Assembly: GCF_003258945.1 (NCBI RefSeq)
Contig: NZ_QLIX01000021.1
Location: forward strand, 1 to 64,000
Direction of reading: 5' to 3'
From: Roseicella frigidaeris
GTDB lineage: Bacteria; Pseudomonadota; Alphaproteobacteria; Acetobacterales; Acetobacteraceae
Length of the DNA: 64,000 bases
Shown here piece after piece: positions 8,653 to 17,260 of this stretch; the stretch's first letter is position 1; each line of letters opens with the position of its first letter. The notes under the pieces were generated by a model. That model was not told where the DNA came from. It worked only from the letters and a program-made list of their open reading frames with translations, and made no database searches. Position numbers and translations under genes: made by a program.

Positions 8653-8687
8653 GGGCCCGCGCCGCCTGGCACTTCGGTCGCGGGCCC
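8640..8687 (+). promoter_or_regulatory. -1 programmed ribosomal frameshift signal
   Basis: GGGAAAC at 8640-8646 is a canonical X XXY YYZ heptamer, correctly phased with the zero-frame codons GGA AAC. After a six-base spacer holding the zero-frame stop (TGA, 8650-8652), a perfect nine-base GC stem follows (GGGCCCGCG at 8653-8661 with CGCGGGCCC at 8679-8687), with a 17-base loop that can pair further. The -1 frame then stays open to a TGA at 8964-8966. Heptamer, spacer and stem together are the standard architecture of the gpG/gpGT switch in long-tailed phages. Confidence 0.8.
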
Positions 8688-8966
8688 GAGTACTGCCGCG
8701 GCTGCGCCGCCCTCGGTCGCGACTGCGCCGACGCCTGTCCCTATGCAGCGCACGCCCCCGCCAGCGTCCAGGGGCACGCCTGCTGGGCCGCCGGCACCGC
8801 ATGCGCGGAGGTCACCATGGCCGGCCTGACGCTCGACACCGCCGGCGCGCTCGCCGCGGCGCGCGAGCTCGGTGCCGCGGGATGGGCCGCGGCCGAACTG
8901 CTGCTCGCCATCCGCATCGGCATGGCCGAGGGCAGCGCCGCCCGCTGCGAGGGGGAGACGAGCTGA
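8646..8966 (+). CDS. -1 frame extension of the tail assembly chaperone (gpT-like)
   Basis: This is the 106-codon reading frame entered after the -1 slip; joined to the 124 zero-frame codons it gives a protein of about 230 residues. It has no in-frame ATG until 8817, so the part before that can hardly be made any other way. The extension is cysteine-rich early on (CRGCAALGRDCADAC, then CWAAGTAC) and ends in an Ala-rich helical tail (ARELGAAGWAAAELLLAIRI). In lambda the T domain of gpGT binds tail tube subunits while G coats the tape measure. An independent 49-residue protein from the ATG at 8817 is the alternative. Confidence 0.65.
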   Translation, partial: RLRARAAWHFGRGPEYCRGCAALGRDCADACPYAAHAPASVQGHACWAAGTACAEVTMAGLTLDTAGALAAARELGAAGWAAAELLLAIRIGMAEGSAARCEGETS

Positions 8967-8967
8967 C

Positions 8968-11136
8968 ATGGCCGACGCTACCCGCCGCGTCTCGGTTCGC
9001 CTCTCGCTGGACGACGCCGCTCGGGTCAAGGCCGGGCTGCGCGAGGTCGGCGAGACCGGCCAGCGCTCCCTCGACCAGATCAAGGGCGGCGCCGAGCGCG
9101 CCTCCCGCTCCCTCGACCTGCTCGACGTCGCCACGCGCGGCATCCAGCTCGCCGGCGTGGCGGTGGCAGCCCGCGCCCTGGTCCAGGCCGGCGACGCGCT
9201 CACCCAGAGCCTCTCGCGCCTGCAGAACGCGACCGGCTCGGTCGAGCGCGCCGGTCAGGTCTACGAGGCGCTGTATCGCAATGCTCTCTCGACCGGCGTC
9301 GCGGTGTCCGAGAGCGTCGACGCCTTCCAGCGCTTCTCGATCGCCGCGCGCGAGATCGGCGCCACCTCCGACCAGGTGGTCCGCCTCGTCGGCGGCCTGC
9401 AGCGCGTCGCCATCGTCTCCGGCGCGTCGACGCAGGAGATCTCCTCGGCCACGCTCCAGCTCGCCCAGGCGCTCGCCTCCGGCGTGCTGCAGGGCGACGA
9501 GCTGCGCTCCATCCTCGAGGCCATGCCGCTGCTGGCCGAGGGCCTGGCGCGCGAACTCGGCGTTTCGATCGGCGAGCTCCGCAAGCTCGGCAGCGAGGGC
9601 AAGCTCACCGCCGAGCGGGTGTTTCCCGCCCTGCTGCGCGCCACCGAGCGCCTCGGCGCCGAGCTCGACCGCGCCCCGCTCTCGCTCGGCCGCGCCTTCG
9701 GGCAGCTGACGGCGGCGACCGAGAACTTCCTCGGCCAGCTCGACCGCGCCATCGGCCTGTCCAACGCGCTCGCCCGCGCACTCTCTGCGGCCGCGCGCGC
9801 GGTGGACAGCGTCCGCCAGGGCGCCGGGCTGCGCAGCGAGGAGGAGCGCCTCGCCGGCCTGCGCCGCCAGGCTGAGGCGCTGTCGGCGCAGATCGGCCGG
9901 CTGGAGAGCGAGGGCGACGGCCGCGACAGCCTGCGCGCCCCGGTCCGCCGCGGCAGCATCCGCCCCGGCCTGGTCGGTACCGCCGAGCAGCAGGCCGGCG
10001 TCGACAGCCGTGCGCGGCTGGAGGAGCTGCGCCGCGACTACTTCGCGACCCTGGCCGAGATCGACACCGCCGAGCGGGAGTCGCTCAACCGCCGCCTGAA
10101 GGAGCAGGAGCGCGCCGGCCAGGCCGCGACCGATGCCCGCCGCCGCCGCGCGACGCAGGACGTCCAGGAGCTCACCCGCGACCTCGACGACCGCTTCCGG
10201 ATCAACCGGGAGTACGAGGAACGGGTCCGGCGCCTGCGCGAGGCCGAGGCGGCCGGCGCCGTCACCGCCGCCGAGCGCACCCGCCTCGAGACCTTGGCGC
10301 TGCAGGAGCGCGACGAGGCGCTGCGCCGCCTCGAGCCGCGCATTGCCGCCGTGCGCCGCGCCAGCACCGAGGGCGCGCGGGAGGCGCGCGACGCCGAGCG
10401 GCAGCTGAACGACCTGCTGCGCGAGCGCGAACGGCTGATCCAGGACAACGAGACCGCCTATGAGCGTTATCAGCGCCGGCTGGAGCGGCTGTCCGACCTG
10501 GTGCAGCGCGCCGAGCGCGCCGGCCGGCCGATCCCCGACGAGACGATCGGGCGGGAGGCGCAGCGCGCGCTGGAGGATCTGGAGGAGGCCGAGCGGCGGC
10601 TGCAGCGCAGCACCGAGGGCACGCGGGAGGCGGCGCGCGAGTTGGGCTTCGCGTTCTCCTCCGCCTTCGAGGACGCGATCGTGCGCGGCGACAAGCTGTC
10701 CAAGGTCATGCAGGGCCTGCTGCAGGACATCACCCGCATCATCGCCAGGCGCACGATCACCGAGCCGCTGGGCAACGCCGTCTCGGCCGGCCTCACCAGC
10801 CTCGGCGCCGGCAGCTGGTTCGACGGCATCGGCTCCTGGCTCGGCGGGCTGTTCCGCGCCGAGGGCGGCCCTGTCGCGGCCGGCCAGCCCTACATCGTCG
10901 GTGAGCGCGGGCCCGAATGGTTCGTCCCGGACCGCGGCGGGACAGTGCTGCCGAACGGCATGGCGCCGGGCGGCCCGGTGATCCAGCAGACCATCAACAT
11001 CGATGCGCGCGGAGCGGACGCCGGGGTCGAGGCGCGGCTGCGGCTGCTCGCCGGGCAGATCGCGCGGCAGGCCTCGGCGATGACTCTCGATGCCATCCGC
11101 CGCGGTGGCAGCGCCTACGAGACGGTGCGGGGATGA
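8968..11136 (+). CDS. Tail length tape measure protein
   Basis: A 722-residue protein that sets tail length and helps DNA ejection. The start is the ATG one base after the frameshifted chaperone stop (MADATRRVSVRLSLDD). Residues about 100-235 match the tape-measure N-terminal domain, including TLQLAQALASGVLQGDELRS and ELGVSIGELRKLGSEGKLTA. A long charged coiled-coil region covers about 300-560. Near the C-terminus are the hydrophobic/Gly segment SWFDGIGSWLGGLFRAEGG and the GERGPEWFVPD motif typical of tape measure ends. At 722 residues it predicts a tail of roughly 100 nm by the usual rule, an inference. Confidence 0.88.
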   Translation: MADATRRVSVRLSLDDAARVKAGLREVGETGQRSLDQIKGGAERASRSLDLLDVATRGIQLAGVAVAARALVQAGDALTQSLSRLQNATGSVERAGQVYEALYRNALSTGVAVSESVDAFQRFSIAAREIGATSDQVVRLVGGLQRVAIVSGASTQEISSATLQLAQALASGVLQGDELRSILEAMPLLAEGLARELGVSIGELRKLGSEGKLTAERVFPALLRATERLGAELDRAPLSLGRAFGQLTAATENFLGQLDRAIGLSNALARALSAAARAVDSVRQGAGLRSEEERLAGLRRQAEALSAQIGRLESEGDGRDSLRAPVRRGSIRPGLVGTAEQQAGVDSRARLEELRRDYFATLAEIDTAERESLNRRLKEQERAGQAATDARRRRATQDVQELTRDLDDRFRINREYEERVRRLREAEAAGAVTAAERTRLETLALQERDEALRRLEPRIAAVRRASTEGAREARDAERQLNDLLRERERLIQDNETAYERYQRRLERLSDLVQRAERAGRPIPDETIGREAQRALEDLEEAERRLQRSTEGTREAARELGFAFSSAFEDAIVRGDKLSKVMQGLLQDITRIIARRTITEPLGNAVSAGLTSLGAGSWFDGIGSWLGGLFRAEGGPVAAGQPYIVGERGPEWFVPDRGGTVLPNGMAPGGPVIQQTINIDARGADAGVEARLRLLAGQIARQASAMTLDAIRRGGSAYETVRG

Positions 11137-11819
11137 CCGAATACGTCTGGCCCGAGGCGCTGCGCCCGACGCGGCTGACCTTCTATCTCCAGCACAACAC
11201 CACGCGCTTCGTCTCGCCGGTCAGCCGCGCCACGCAGGTGCTGCGGCGGGAGGGCGCGCGCTGGGTCGCGCAGGCCACCTTCGATCCGCTCGACCGCGTG
11301 CGCACAGGCCTCCTCGAAGGGCTGCTCGCGGCGCTGGCAGGCTCGGTGAACACCGTCCGGATCTGGGACTGGCGCCGCGAGTTCCGCACCGGCGATCCGC
11401 GGGTGCAGGGCGACGTGCCGAGCGGGCCCTTCTCCTACTCGGACGCCACCATCTTCACCGACGGCACCGGCTTCGTGGTCGGCTCGGGCAATCCTGCGCT
11501 GGCGGCCGGCGCGCCGCGCGGGGCGCTGGCGATCCAGACAGGAGGCTGGTGGCCGAACGGCGTCGCGGTCGGCGCGGGCGACCTGATCGGCCTGGCCGGG
11601 CGGCTGCACATCGCCACCGAGACCGTCACCGCCGCGGGCGCGGGCACGGCGACGATACCGATCGCCCCGCCGCTGCGCGAGGCGCTGCTGATCAACCAGC
11701 CGCTGGTCCTCACCAAGCCCACCGTCGCCATGCGCCTCGTCTCCGACGACGAGGCCGCCAACCCGACCCGGCCCGGACGCTTCACCGCGATCACCATCCG
11801 CCTTGAGGAGGCCCTGTAG
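11133..11819 (+). CDS. Distal tail / minor tail protein
   Basis: A 228-residue protein starting at an ATG overlapping the tape measure stop (ATGA). Motifs such as MTEYVWPEALRPTRLTFYLQ and an internal DGTGFVVGSGNPALAAGAPR loop, with beta-rich periodicity throughout, fit a distal tail protein (Dit-like or lambda gpM/gpL position) that forms the ring between tube and tip. It is followed by an overlapping baseplate gene. No enzymatic motif was recognised; the assignment is by synteny and fold pattern. Confidence 0.6.
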   Translation: MTEYVWPEALRPTRLTFYLQHNTTRFVSPVSRATQVLRREGARWVAQATFDPLDRVRTGLLEGLLAALAGSVNTVRIWDWRREFRTGDPRVQGDVPSGPFSYSDATIFTDGTGFVVGSGNPALAAGAPRGALAIQTGGWWPNGVAVGAGDLIGLAGRLHIATETVTAAGAGTATIPIAPPLREALLINQPLVLTKPTVAMRLVSDDEAANPTRPGRFTAITIRLEEAL

Positions 11820-12394
11820 TGTCCGACACCAACGGCACGCCACGGCTGTCGCCGCATGCGGCTTCCTCCGCCACCTCGCCGGTTGCAGCGCCCGTCGTGC
11901 TGGTCGAGCTCGACTTCGCCTCGGGCCCCTTCCGCGCCTGGACCGGGCTCGGCCCGCTGAACTGGGCGGGGAAGGTCTTCGAGGGCGTAGGCTCGATCGG
12001 GGCGGTGGGCGAGGTCGAGGAGACGGTGGAACTGCGCGCCGTACGCCTGACGCTCGCGCTCTCCCCCGTGCCGCAGGAGGTGGTGGACATCGCGCTCGCC
12101 GAGCGAAGCTTCCGGCTGCGCCCCGCCCGGCTCTGGGGCGCGCTGCTCGACGCCGAGGGCGCCTTCGTCGCCGACCCGTTCCCGCTCTGGGCGGGGCTGA
12201 TGGACACGATGGAGGTGACAGACGGAGCGGAGCCGCGCGTCGCGCTCACCTGCGAGAGCCGGCTCGTCGACCTCGAGCGCGCCGAGGTGCGCCGCTACAC
12301 CGACGCCGACCAGCAGGCCGAGTATCCGGGCGACCGCTTCTTCGAGTACGTCCCCGCCCTGCAGGAAGCGGAGATCCGGCTGCCCGCGCAGTGA
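11819..12394 (+). CDS. Minor tail / baseplate protein
   Basis: A 191-residue protein starting at a GTG that overlaps the upstream TAG stop at 11817-11819. The core PVVLVELDFASGPFRAW, then TLALSPVPQEVVDIALAER and the ending DRFFEYVPALQEAEIRLPAQ are typical of tail proteins that sit between Dit and the peptidase-like gene, comparable in place to the DUF2163 protein of gene transfer agents and lambda gpL. It probably belongs to the tail tip hub. No closer family could be assigned by eye. Confidence 0.55.
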   Translation: MSDTNGTPRLSPHAASSATSPVAAPVVLVELDFASGPFRAWTGLGPLNWAGKVFEGVGSIGAVGEVEETVELRAVRLTLALSPVPQEVVDIALAERSFRLRPARLWGALLDAEGAFVADPFPLWAGLMDTMEVTDGAEPRVALTCESRLVDLERAEVRRYTDADQQAEYPGDRFFEYVPALQEAEIRLPAQ

Positions 12395-12744
12395 CGCGGC
12401 GGTCGGACTGGGCGGCGCGGCTGGCAGCCCTGCTGTCGGCGGTGGAGACGCGCCCCTTCGACAGCCATCGCTGGAATTGCGGCCGCTTCGCTCTGGCCGC
12501 GGTGGAGGCCGTGACGGGCGCCCGGCCGCGCCTTCGCATCCTGCCCGACCTCATGGCCACGGCCGACAGCGCCGGCTTCCCGCGCGTGGCGCCACTGCGT
12601 GCCGGCATGGGCGACATCGTCCTCGCGCCTGATCCCCACCGTCTCGGCGTGGTGCTCGACGCCGGCCGCGTCGCCTTTGTCGGGCCGCGCGGGCTGCTGC
12701 GCGCGCCGATCACCCTCTGCACCATCGCCTGGAGGATCGGCTGA
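12391..12744 (+). CDS. DUF6950 / NlpC-P60-like tail peptidase
   Basis: A 117-residue protein initiated at GTG 12391, overlapping the upstream stop by four bases (GTGA); the longer frame upstream is a shadow of the previous gene. The motif FDSHRWNCGRFALAAVEAVTG has the Trp-x-Cys-Gly context of the NlpC/P60-like nucleophile region seen in DUF6950 proteins. The segment GDIVLAPDPHRLGVVLDAG could carry the catalytic His. Such proteins sit before the tail tip gene (gpK position in lambda) and probably cut peptide cross-links at infection. It is shorter than full NlpC/P60 domains. Confidence 0.65.
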   Translation: MTRRSDWAARLAALLSAVETRPFDSHRWNCGRFALAAVEAVTGARPRLRILPDLMATADSAGFPRVAPLRAGMGDIVLAPDPHRLGVVLDAGRVAFVGPRGLLRAPITLCTIAWRIG

Positions 12745-14744
12745 TGCCCGCTGCCGTTCCCCTGATCGCCGTCGTCGCCGGCGGCGTCGCCTCGGCCGCC
12801 GTGGGCGGCGGCATCATCGGCGCGATCGTCGGCGCCGGCGCCGCCTTCGTGGTCTCGACGATCGGCGCCTCGGTCTTCCCCGCCAAGCGGCCAACCGCTC
12901 CGACGTCCTCCGCCGCGCTCCGCCCGGGGGACGACCCCACCGCGCCTGGCGCCGGCCGAACGCAGTCCTTCCGCCAGCCGATCACCGAGCACCAGATCGT
13001 CTTCGGCCGCAGCAAGGTCGGCGGGCCGATCGTCTTCATCCACTCGGCCACCGACGACACCGGCCGCGCCGATGGCTGGTTCTACGCGGTCGTCGTGCTC
13101 GCCGCGCACCGCGTCCGCACCATCGGCGACGTCTGGCTCGGCGACACGCTGGCGACCGACGCGAAGTTCGCCGGGCTGGTGCGCATCGACCGCCATCTCG
13201 GCGATCCGGACCAGGCCGCCAACACCAACCTGATCGCCGAGACCGGGGGCAAGTGGACCGCCGACCATCGTGGCCGCGGCCGCGCCTATGTCGCCGTCCG
13301 CCTCAAGATCACCGCCGAGGCCTTTCCCTCCGGCCCGCCGAACATCGCCGCGCTGGTCGAGGGCGCGGACACCATCCTGGATCCGCGCGCCGGGGCGACC
13401 GGCTGGTCTGACAACCCGGCGCTTTGCCTCGCCTGGTACCTGACCGCGCCCTTCGGCTGGAAGGCGTCCTGGGACGACATCGACATCCCCGCCCTCATTG
13501 CCGCGGCGAACATCTGCGACGAGCTGATCGGCACCCGGGCCGGCGTCACCGAGCGGCGCTACACGCTGAACGGCCGCGTCTCGCTGGGCGAGGGAAAGAT
13601 CGCCATCACCCGCAAGCTGGTCGCCGCCATGGCCGGGGCGCTGGTCGTCTCGGGCGGGCGGTTCTTCATCCATGCCGGCGGCCCGGCGCTGCCGGCGGCG
13701 ACGCTCACCTCGGACGACCTGCGCGGCGACGTCACCATCCAGGGCAGCCGGCCGCGGCGGGACCTCTTCAACGGGGTGCGGGCCGTCTACGTCGACCCGG
13801 CGAAGAACTGGCAGCCCACCGACGCGCCGCCGCTGCTCGCCAGCAACTACGTCGCCGAGGACGGCGGGGAGCAGATCTACCTCGACATGGAGTTCCCGCT
13901 GACCACCTCGGTCAGCACCGTCCAGCGCCTCATGAAGGCCGAGCTGGAGCGGATCCGCCGCCAGCGCGAGGTGGCCTTCCCGGCCAACCTCTCGGCCCTG
14001 CGGCTGCGCCCCTGGGACGGGGTGACGGTCGCGCTCGACCGGGTCGGGCCCTTCCCGGCGCGGGTAACCGGCTGGCGGCTGTCGCCGGATGGCGGCGTGG
14101 ACCTCACCCTCTCCGAGGAGGACCCGGCGGTGTGGGACTGGAACCCGGCGGTGGACGAGCGCGCCGCCGGTGACAGCCCCTCCGTCGTGCTGCCGAACCC
14201 CGGCGTCATCGGTACGCCGGCCTCGATCACGGTGGACACGCCCACGGGCGCCGCCTTTGCCGCGCTCGGCGTGTCCTGGGTCGCGGTCGGCAGCGCCTAT
14301 CTCGCCGGCTACGAGCTCGAGTTCCGCCCTGCCTCCGTTGCCGCTTGGCAGGGTTACGGTGGCGCCCTCGGCGCGACCGCGGCCTCGGTCCCGACCACCG
14401 AGCCCACCGCCTTCCGGGCGCGCGCGGTGGCGCGCAGTGGGGCGGTGTCGGGCTGGCGGGAGGCAGCCATCCCAGGCGCCGTCACAGCGCCGGCCGCGCT
14501 TGGCATCACCGGGGGCGTGCGCCTATCGGCCGGCTTCCCGGCCGATGCGGCGCAGCTGCAGGTGTTCGAGGCCAGCAGCGCCAGTCTTGCCGCCGCCGTG
14601 AAGCTGGCCACCGAGCCCACCGCGCTGCCCTGGGACCGCACCGGCCTCACCGCGGGCCAGGCCCGCTGGTACTGGCTCCGCGCCGTCTCCGCCGAGGGCA
14701 ACGTCTCGGCCCTCGCCGGGCCGGTCACCGCGACCGTGCTCTGA
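12744..14744 (+). CDS. Tail tip attachment protein J-like (host specificity)
   Basis: A 666-residue protein whose ATG overlaps the previous TGA. An N-terminal Gly/Ala hydrophobic helix (residues about 5-50) precedes the RTQSFRQPITEHQIVFGRSK segment, characteristic of gpJ-family tail proteins. About residues 230-480 resemble the phage-tail_3 hub region. The C-terminus from about 480 has fibronectin-III-like repeats (YELEFRPASVAAWQGYGG, then RWYWLRAVSAEGNVSAL). It closes the tail tip and contacts the host surface. It is shorter than lambda gpJ because the receptor-binding part is probably delegated to the next gene. Confidence 0.8.
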   Translation: MPAAVPLIAVVAGGVASAAVGGGIIGAIVGAGAAFVVSTIGASVFPAKRPTAPTSSAALRPGDDPTAPGAGRTQSFRQPITEHQIVFGRSKVGGPIVFIHSATDDTGRADGWFYAVVVLAAHRVRTIGDVWLGDTLATDAKFAGLVRIDRHLGDPDQAANTNLIAETGGKWTADHRGRGRAYVAVRLKITAEAFPSGPPNIAALVEGADTILDPRAGATGWSDNPALCLAWYLTAPFGWKASWDDIDIPALIAAANICDELIGTRAGVTERRYTLNGRVSLGEGKIAITRKLVAAMAGALVVSGGRFFIHAGGPALPAATLTSDDLRGDVTIQGSRPRRDLFNGVRAVYVDPAKNWQPTDAPPLLASNYVAEDGGEQIYLDMEFPLTTSVSTVQRLMKAELERIRRQREVAFPANLSALRLRPWDGVTVALDRVGPFPARVTGWRLSPDGGVDLTLSEEDPAVWDWNPAVDERAAGDSPSVVLPNPGVIGTPASITVDTPTGAAFAALGVSWVAVGSAYLAGYELEFRPASVAAWQGYGGALGATAASVPTTEPTAFRARAVARSGAVSGWREAAIPGAVTAPAALGITGGVRLSAGFPADAAQLQVFEASSASLAAAVKLATEPTALPWDRTGLTAGQARWYWLRAVSAEGNVSALAGPVTATVL

Positions 14745-14756
14745 TCGGAGGTAGCC

Positions 14757-16589
14757 ATGGCCGCCCGCATCGACGACCTGATGGTTCTTGGCCAGAACAT
14801 CTCCAAGACCGACCTGGCGAAGTACTTGCGCGACCGCGAAGCCGTGCTGCCGCGCGACTTCGGCGGCCTCGGCGATGGCGCGGCGAACGACCGCGCCGCC
14901 ATCCAGGCCTGCTTCGACCGCGCCGCGGCGGACCAGAAATTCGCCGTCATCCCGCCTGGCACCTGGAACGTCGACGCCGGCGTCACGCTCGGCGGCGGCG
15001 CCCGCGGGCTGATCATGCAGGGGGTGATCCAGTACACCGGCGCGGCCAATGCGCCGGCCACTCTGCTAACGCTCGGGGACGGCGGCACCACCCGCAACGG
15101 CGAGAAGCTCTACCTCAACCTCCAGGTCACGCGGCAGATCCAGTCGGACTGGGCCAGCGAGGCGGACATCGGCATCGTCGCCCGCAACCTCGACTCCTCG
15201 CTGCTCGACCTCCGCCTGGTCTCGGGCTTCACGATCGGGCTGCGAACTCTCGGTGACGGCCGCGGCTTCGAGGACTCCACGCTGGTCCTCGGGCGGATCC
15301 TGAACAACCGCTACGGGCTCGACGCGCACTGCGCAACGGCGACGGCCTGGAACACCTCGATCCGCTACTACGGCGGGCACTTCGCCTGCGCGACCGGGAT
15401 CAACCCGACCATCGACCGCTTCGGGGTACGCTTCTCGCGCCAGGCCGGGGCCTACAACAACCACAACCGCCACATCTTCGACGGGCCGAACTTCGAACTC
15501 CGCCAGCTCGACCCGAACGTCGCCGTCCCCTTCCTGAACGAAACCAGCGGCACCGCGATCATTGCCCGCGGCATGCGCATGGAGGCCTGCTCGCCGCTCG
15601 CGGCGCGGCACACCGAGGCGGCGACGGACTGCGAGTACGAGGTGGCCTGGGCGCAGACCTACGCCATCGGCATCGACTACACCGCGACCGCGACCCGGGC
15701 CGGCAACGCCGTCTACAACCGCCATCGCGCGCCGGCCTCGCGCCTGACCCGGCTGCTGGCGAACATCCCGAACCTGCGCGCCGCGGCCTTCCGGCACAGC
15801 AACACCGAGATCGGCGTGGAGGGGGCCTGCATCATCGCCACCTCCACCACCACCGAGACCACCATGGCGGCGCTGTCCTGGAACGGGCTGGACGGCATCG
15901 CCGCGACCGGGCGGGGGCTGCTGCTGAACGCGAACCGCGGCGTCGCCTTCGTGGTGCAGACGACGCACGCGAAGGAGTTCGCGCTGGCGCATTGGCTGGT
16001 CGGCGGCGCGGATGGCGGGCGGCTCTGCGTCCGCTGCTTCGACGGGGCGGGCACCGTGCGGGAGAACCAGCCGCAGGACGTGCTGGCGTCCGGCACCACG
16101 ATGCAGTGGGACACCGCGTCGAAGAGCTGGCAGGCGGGCGCTGTCATGCAAGACAGCTCGCTGAACCGGCGGCAGACGGTGCGGCTCGGTTCGGGCGTGG
16201 CCTTCGCGCAGATCGGCCTCATCGGCTTCGACGGGCAGATCGAGCTCGAGGCGCTGCGGCTCTACGGCCTGCCGGAGGATGCGCCGGCGGTGCTCTATGG
16301 CTGTCCCTCGCTGCCGGCGGGGACGCGGACGCTGGCGCTGGAGACCAGCTGGGACCTGCCAAGCCTCGGCCCCGGCGCGACGGCCAACGTCGACATCACC
16401 GTTCCTGGCGCACGGCGCGGCGACTTCGCGGATGCCTCGCTCGACACCAGCAGCATCGCCTTCGTGCTGGATTGCCATGTGTGGAGCAACAACAGCGTGC
16501 GCGTCACCGCGCGGAACGTCAGCGCGTCGACGGTGGACCTCGCCGCGGCGCCGCTGGCGGTGCAGGTGGTGAAGCGGCGATTGCCGTGA
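14757..16589 (+). CDS. Tailspike / tail fibre with right-handed beta-helix
   Basis: A 610-residue protein after the tip gene with GGAGG upstream of its ATG. A short N-terminal segment (about 1-30, ARIDDLMVLGQNISKTDLA) probably attaches to the virion. It is followed by the start typical of pectate-lyase-like tailspikes: PRDFGGLGDGAANDRAAIQ and FAVIPPGTWNVDAGV (about residues 35-75). The rest is Asn/Gly/Thr-rich with beta-helix-like periodicity. Such spikes bind and often cleave surface polysaccharide. Catalytic residues could not be identified. This is the last phage gene seen; no lysis cassette or integrase follows. Confidence 0.75.
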   Translation: MAARIDDLMVLGQNISKTDLAKYLRDREAVLPRDFGGLGDGAANDRAAIQACFDRAAADQKFAVIPPGTWNVDAGVTLGGGARGLIMQGVIQYTGAANAPATLLTLGDGGTTRNGEKLYLNLQVTRQIQSDWASEADIGIVARNLDSSLLDLRLVSGFTIGLRTLGDGRGFEDSTLVLGRILNNRYGLDAHCATATAWNTSIRYYGGHFACATGINPTIDRFGVRFSRQAGAYNNHNRHIFDGPNFELRQLDPNVAVPFLNETSGTAIIARGMRMEACSPLAARHTEAATDCEYEVAWAQTYAIGIDYTATATRAGNAVYNRHRAPASRLTRLLANIPNLRAAAFRHSNTEIGVEGACIIATSTTTETTMAALSWNGLDGIAATGRGLLLNANRGVAFVVQTTHAKEFALAHWLVGGADGGRLCVRCFDGAGTVRENQPQDVLASGTTMQWDTASKSWQAGAVMQDSSLNRRQTVRLGSGVAFAQIGLIGFDGQIELEALRLYGLPEDAPAVLYGCPSLPAGTRTLALETSWDLPSLGPGATANVDITVPGARRGDFADASLDTSSIAFVLDCHVWSNNSVRVTARNVSASTVDLAAAPLAVQVVKRRLP

Positions 16590-16710
16590 TCCGAGACAAT
16601 CATCGACCGCGACTTTCGCCACATTGCCGCGCACCGTTGGCCCGAAATCTTGCGGCAATCCGGGCGGCGAATGCTGCACGAGACGTCCCACGATAGGGCA
16701 ACTTTCCGGC

Positions 16711-17136
16711 TCACCCGGCCTGCGCGGAGGCCCAGCGAACGATATCAGCCGCGGACATGACGCCGCTGGTGCGGGCGATCTCCTTGCCTGACTTGAACAA
16801 GATCATCGTCGGGATCCCTCGGATGCCGAAGCGGCCGGCAATGTCGGCCTCGGCTTCCGTGTCCAGCTTGCCGAGGCGGAACCGGGGTTCCAGCATGCGC
16901 GACGCAGCATCGAATTGTGGTGCCATGACCTTGCAGGGTCCGCACCAGGCAGCCCAGAAATCGACCAGCAAGGGTAGTTCCGCAGTCACATGCCGCTCGA
17001 AGTTGTTCGCCGTCAGGACGACCGGCGCGCCCTGGAACAGGGCCGCGCCACAGCGACCGCAGCGTGGATTTTCGTTGAGGCGCGTCTCCGGAACCCGGTT
17101 TGTGGTCGCACAATCGGGGCAGGCAACGGTTGGCAC
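16711..17136 (-). CDS. trxC: Thioredoxin 2 (TrxC-type)
   Basis: A 141-residue cytoplasmic disulfide reductase. The N-terminal zinc-binding extension has Cys6/Cys9 and Cys26/Cys29 (CPDC and CGRC), the mark of thioredoxin 2, and the active site is WCGPCK (Cys65/Cys68). The cis-Pro loop appears as GIPTMILF. Trx2 proteins are oxidative-stress reductants and zinc-dependent chaperones. It is the first gene after the prophage tailspike, transcribed toward the prophage. A thioredoxin is also a standard component of LHR/tLST heat-resistance islands, which fits its neighbours here. Confidence 0.9.
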   Translation of the reverse strand: MPTVACPDCATTNRVPETRLNENPRCGRCGAALFQGAPVVLTANNFERHVTAELPLLVDFWAAWCGPCKVMAPQFDAASRMLEPRFRLGKLDTEAEADIAGRFGIRGIPTMILFKSGKEIARTSGVMSAADIVRWASAQAG

Positions 17137-17260
17137 GGATTGATCCTCCGCTCAGATGTGTCGTTCTTCATGTACGATGTCGGAATTGACGTCGCGCAGG
17201 GCCGAGGCGGAAACCGCGCCGTGACCATCACGACGAATCCGCCCAAGCGGTTGTCCGTCA

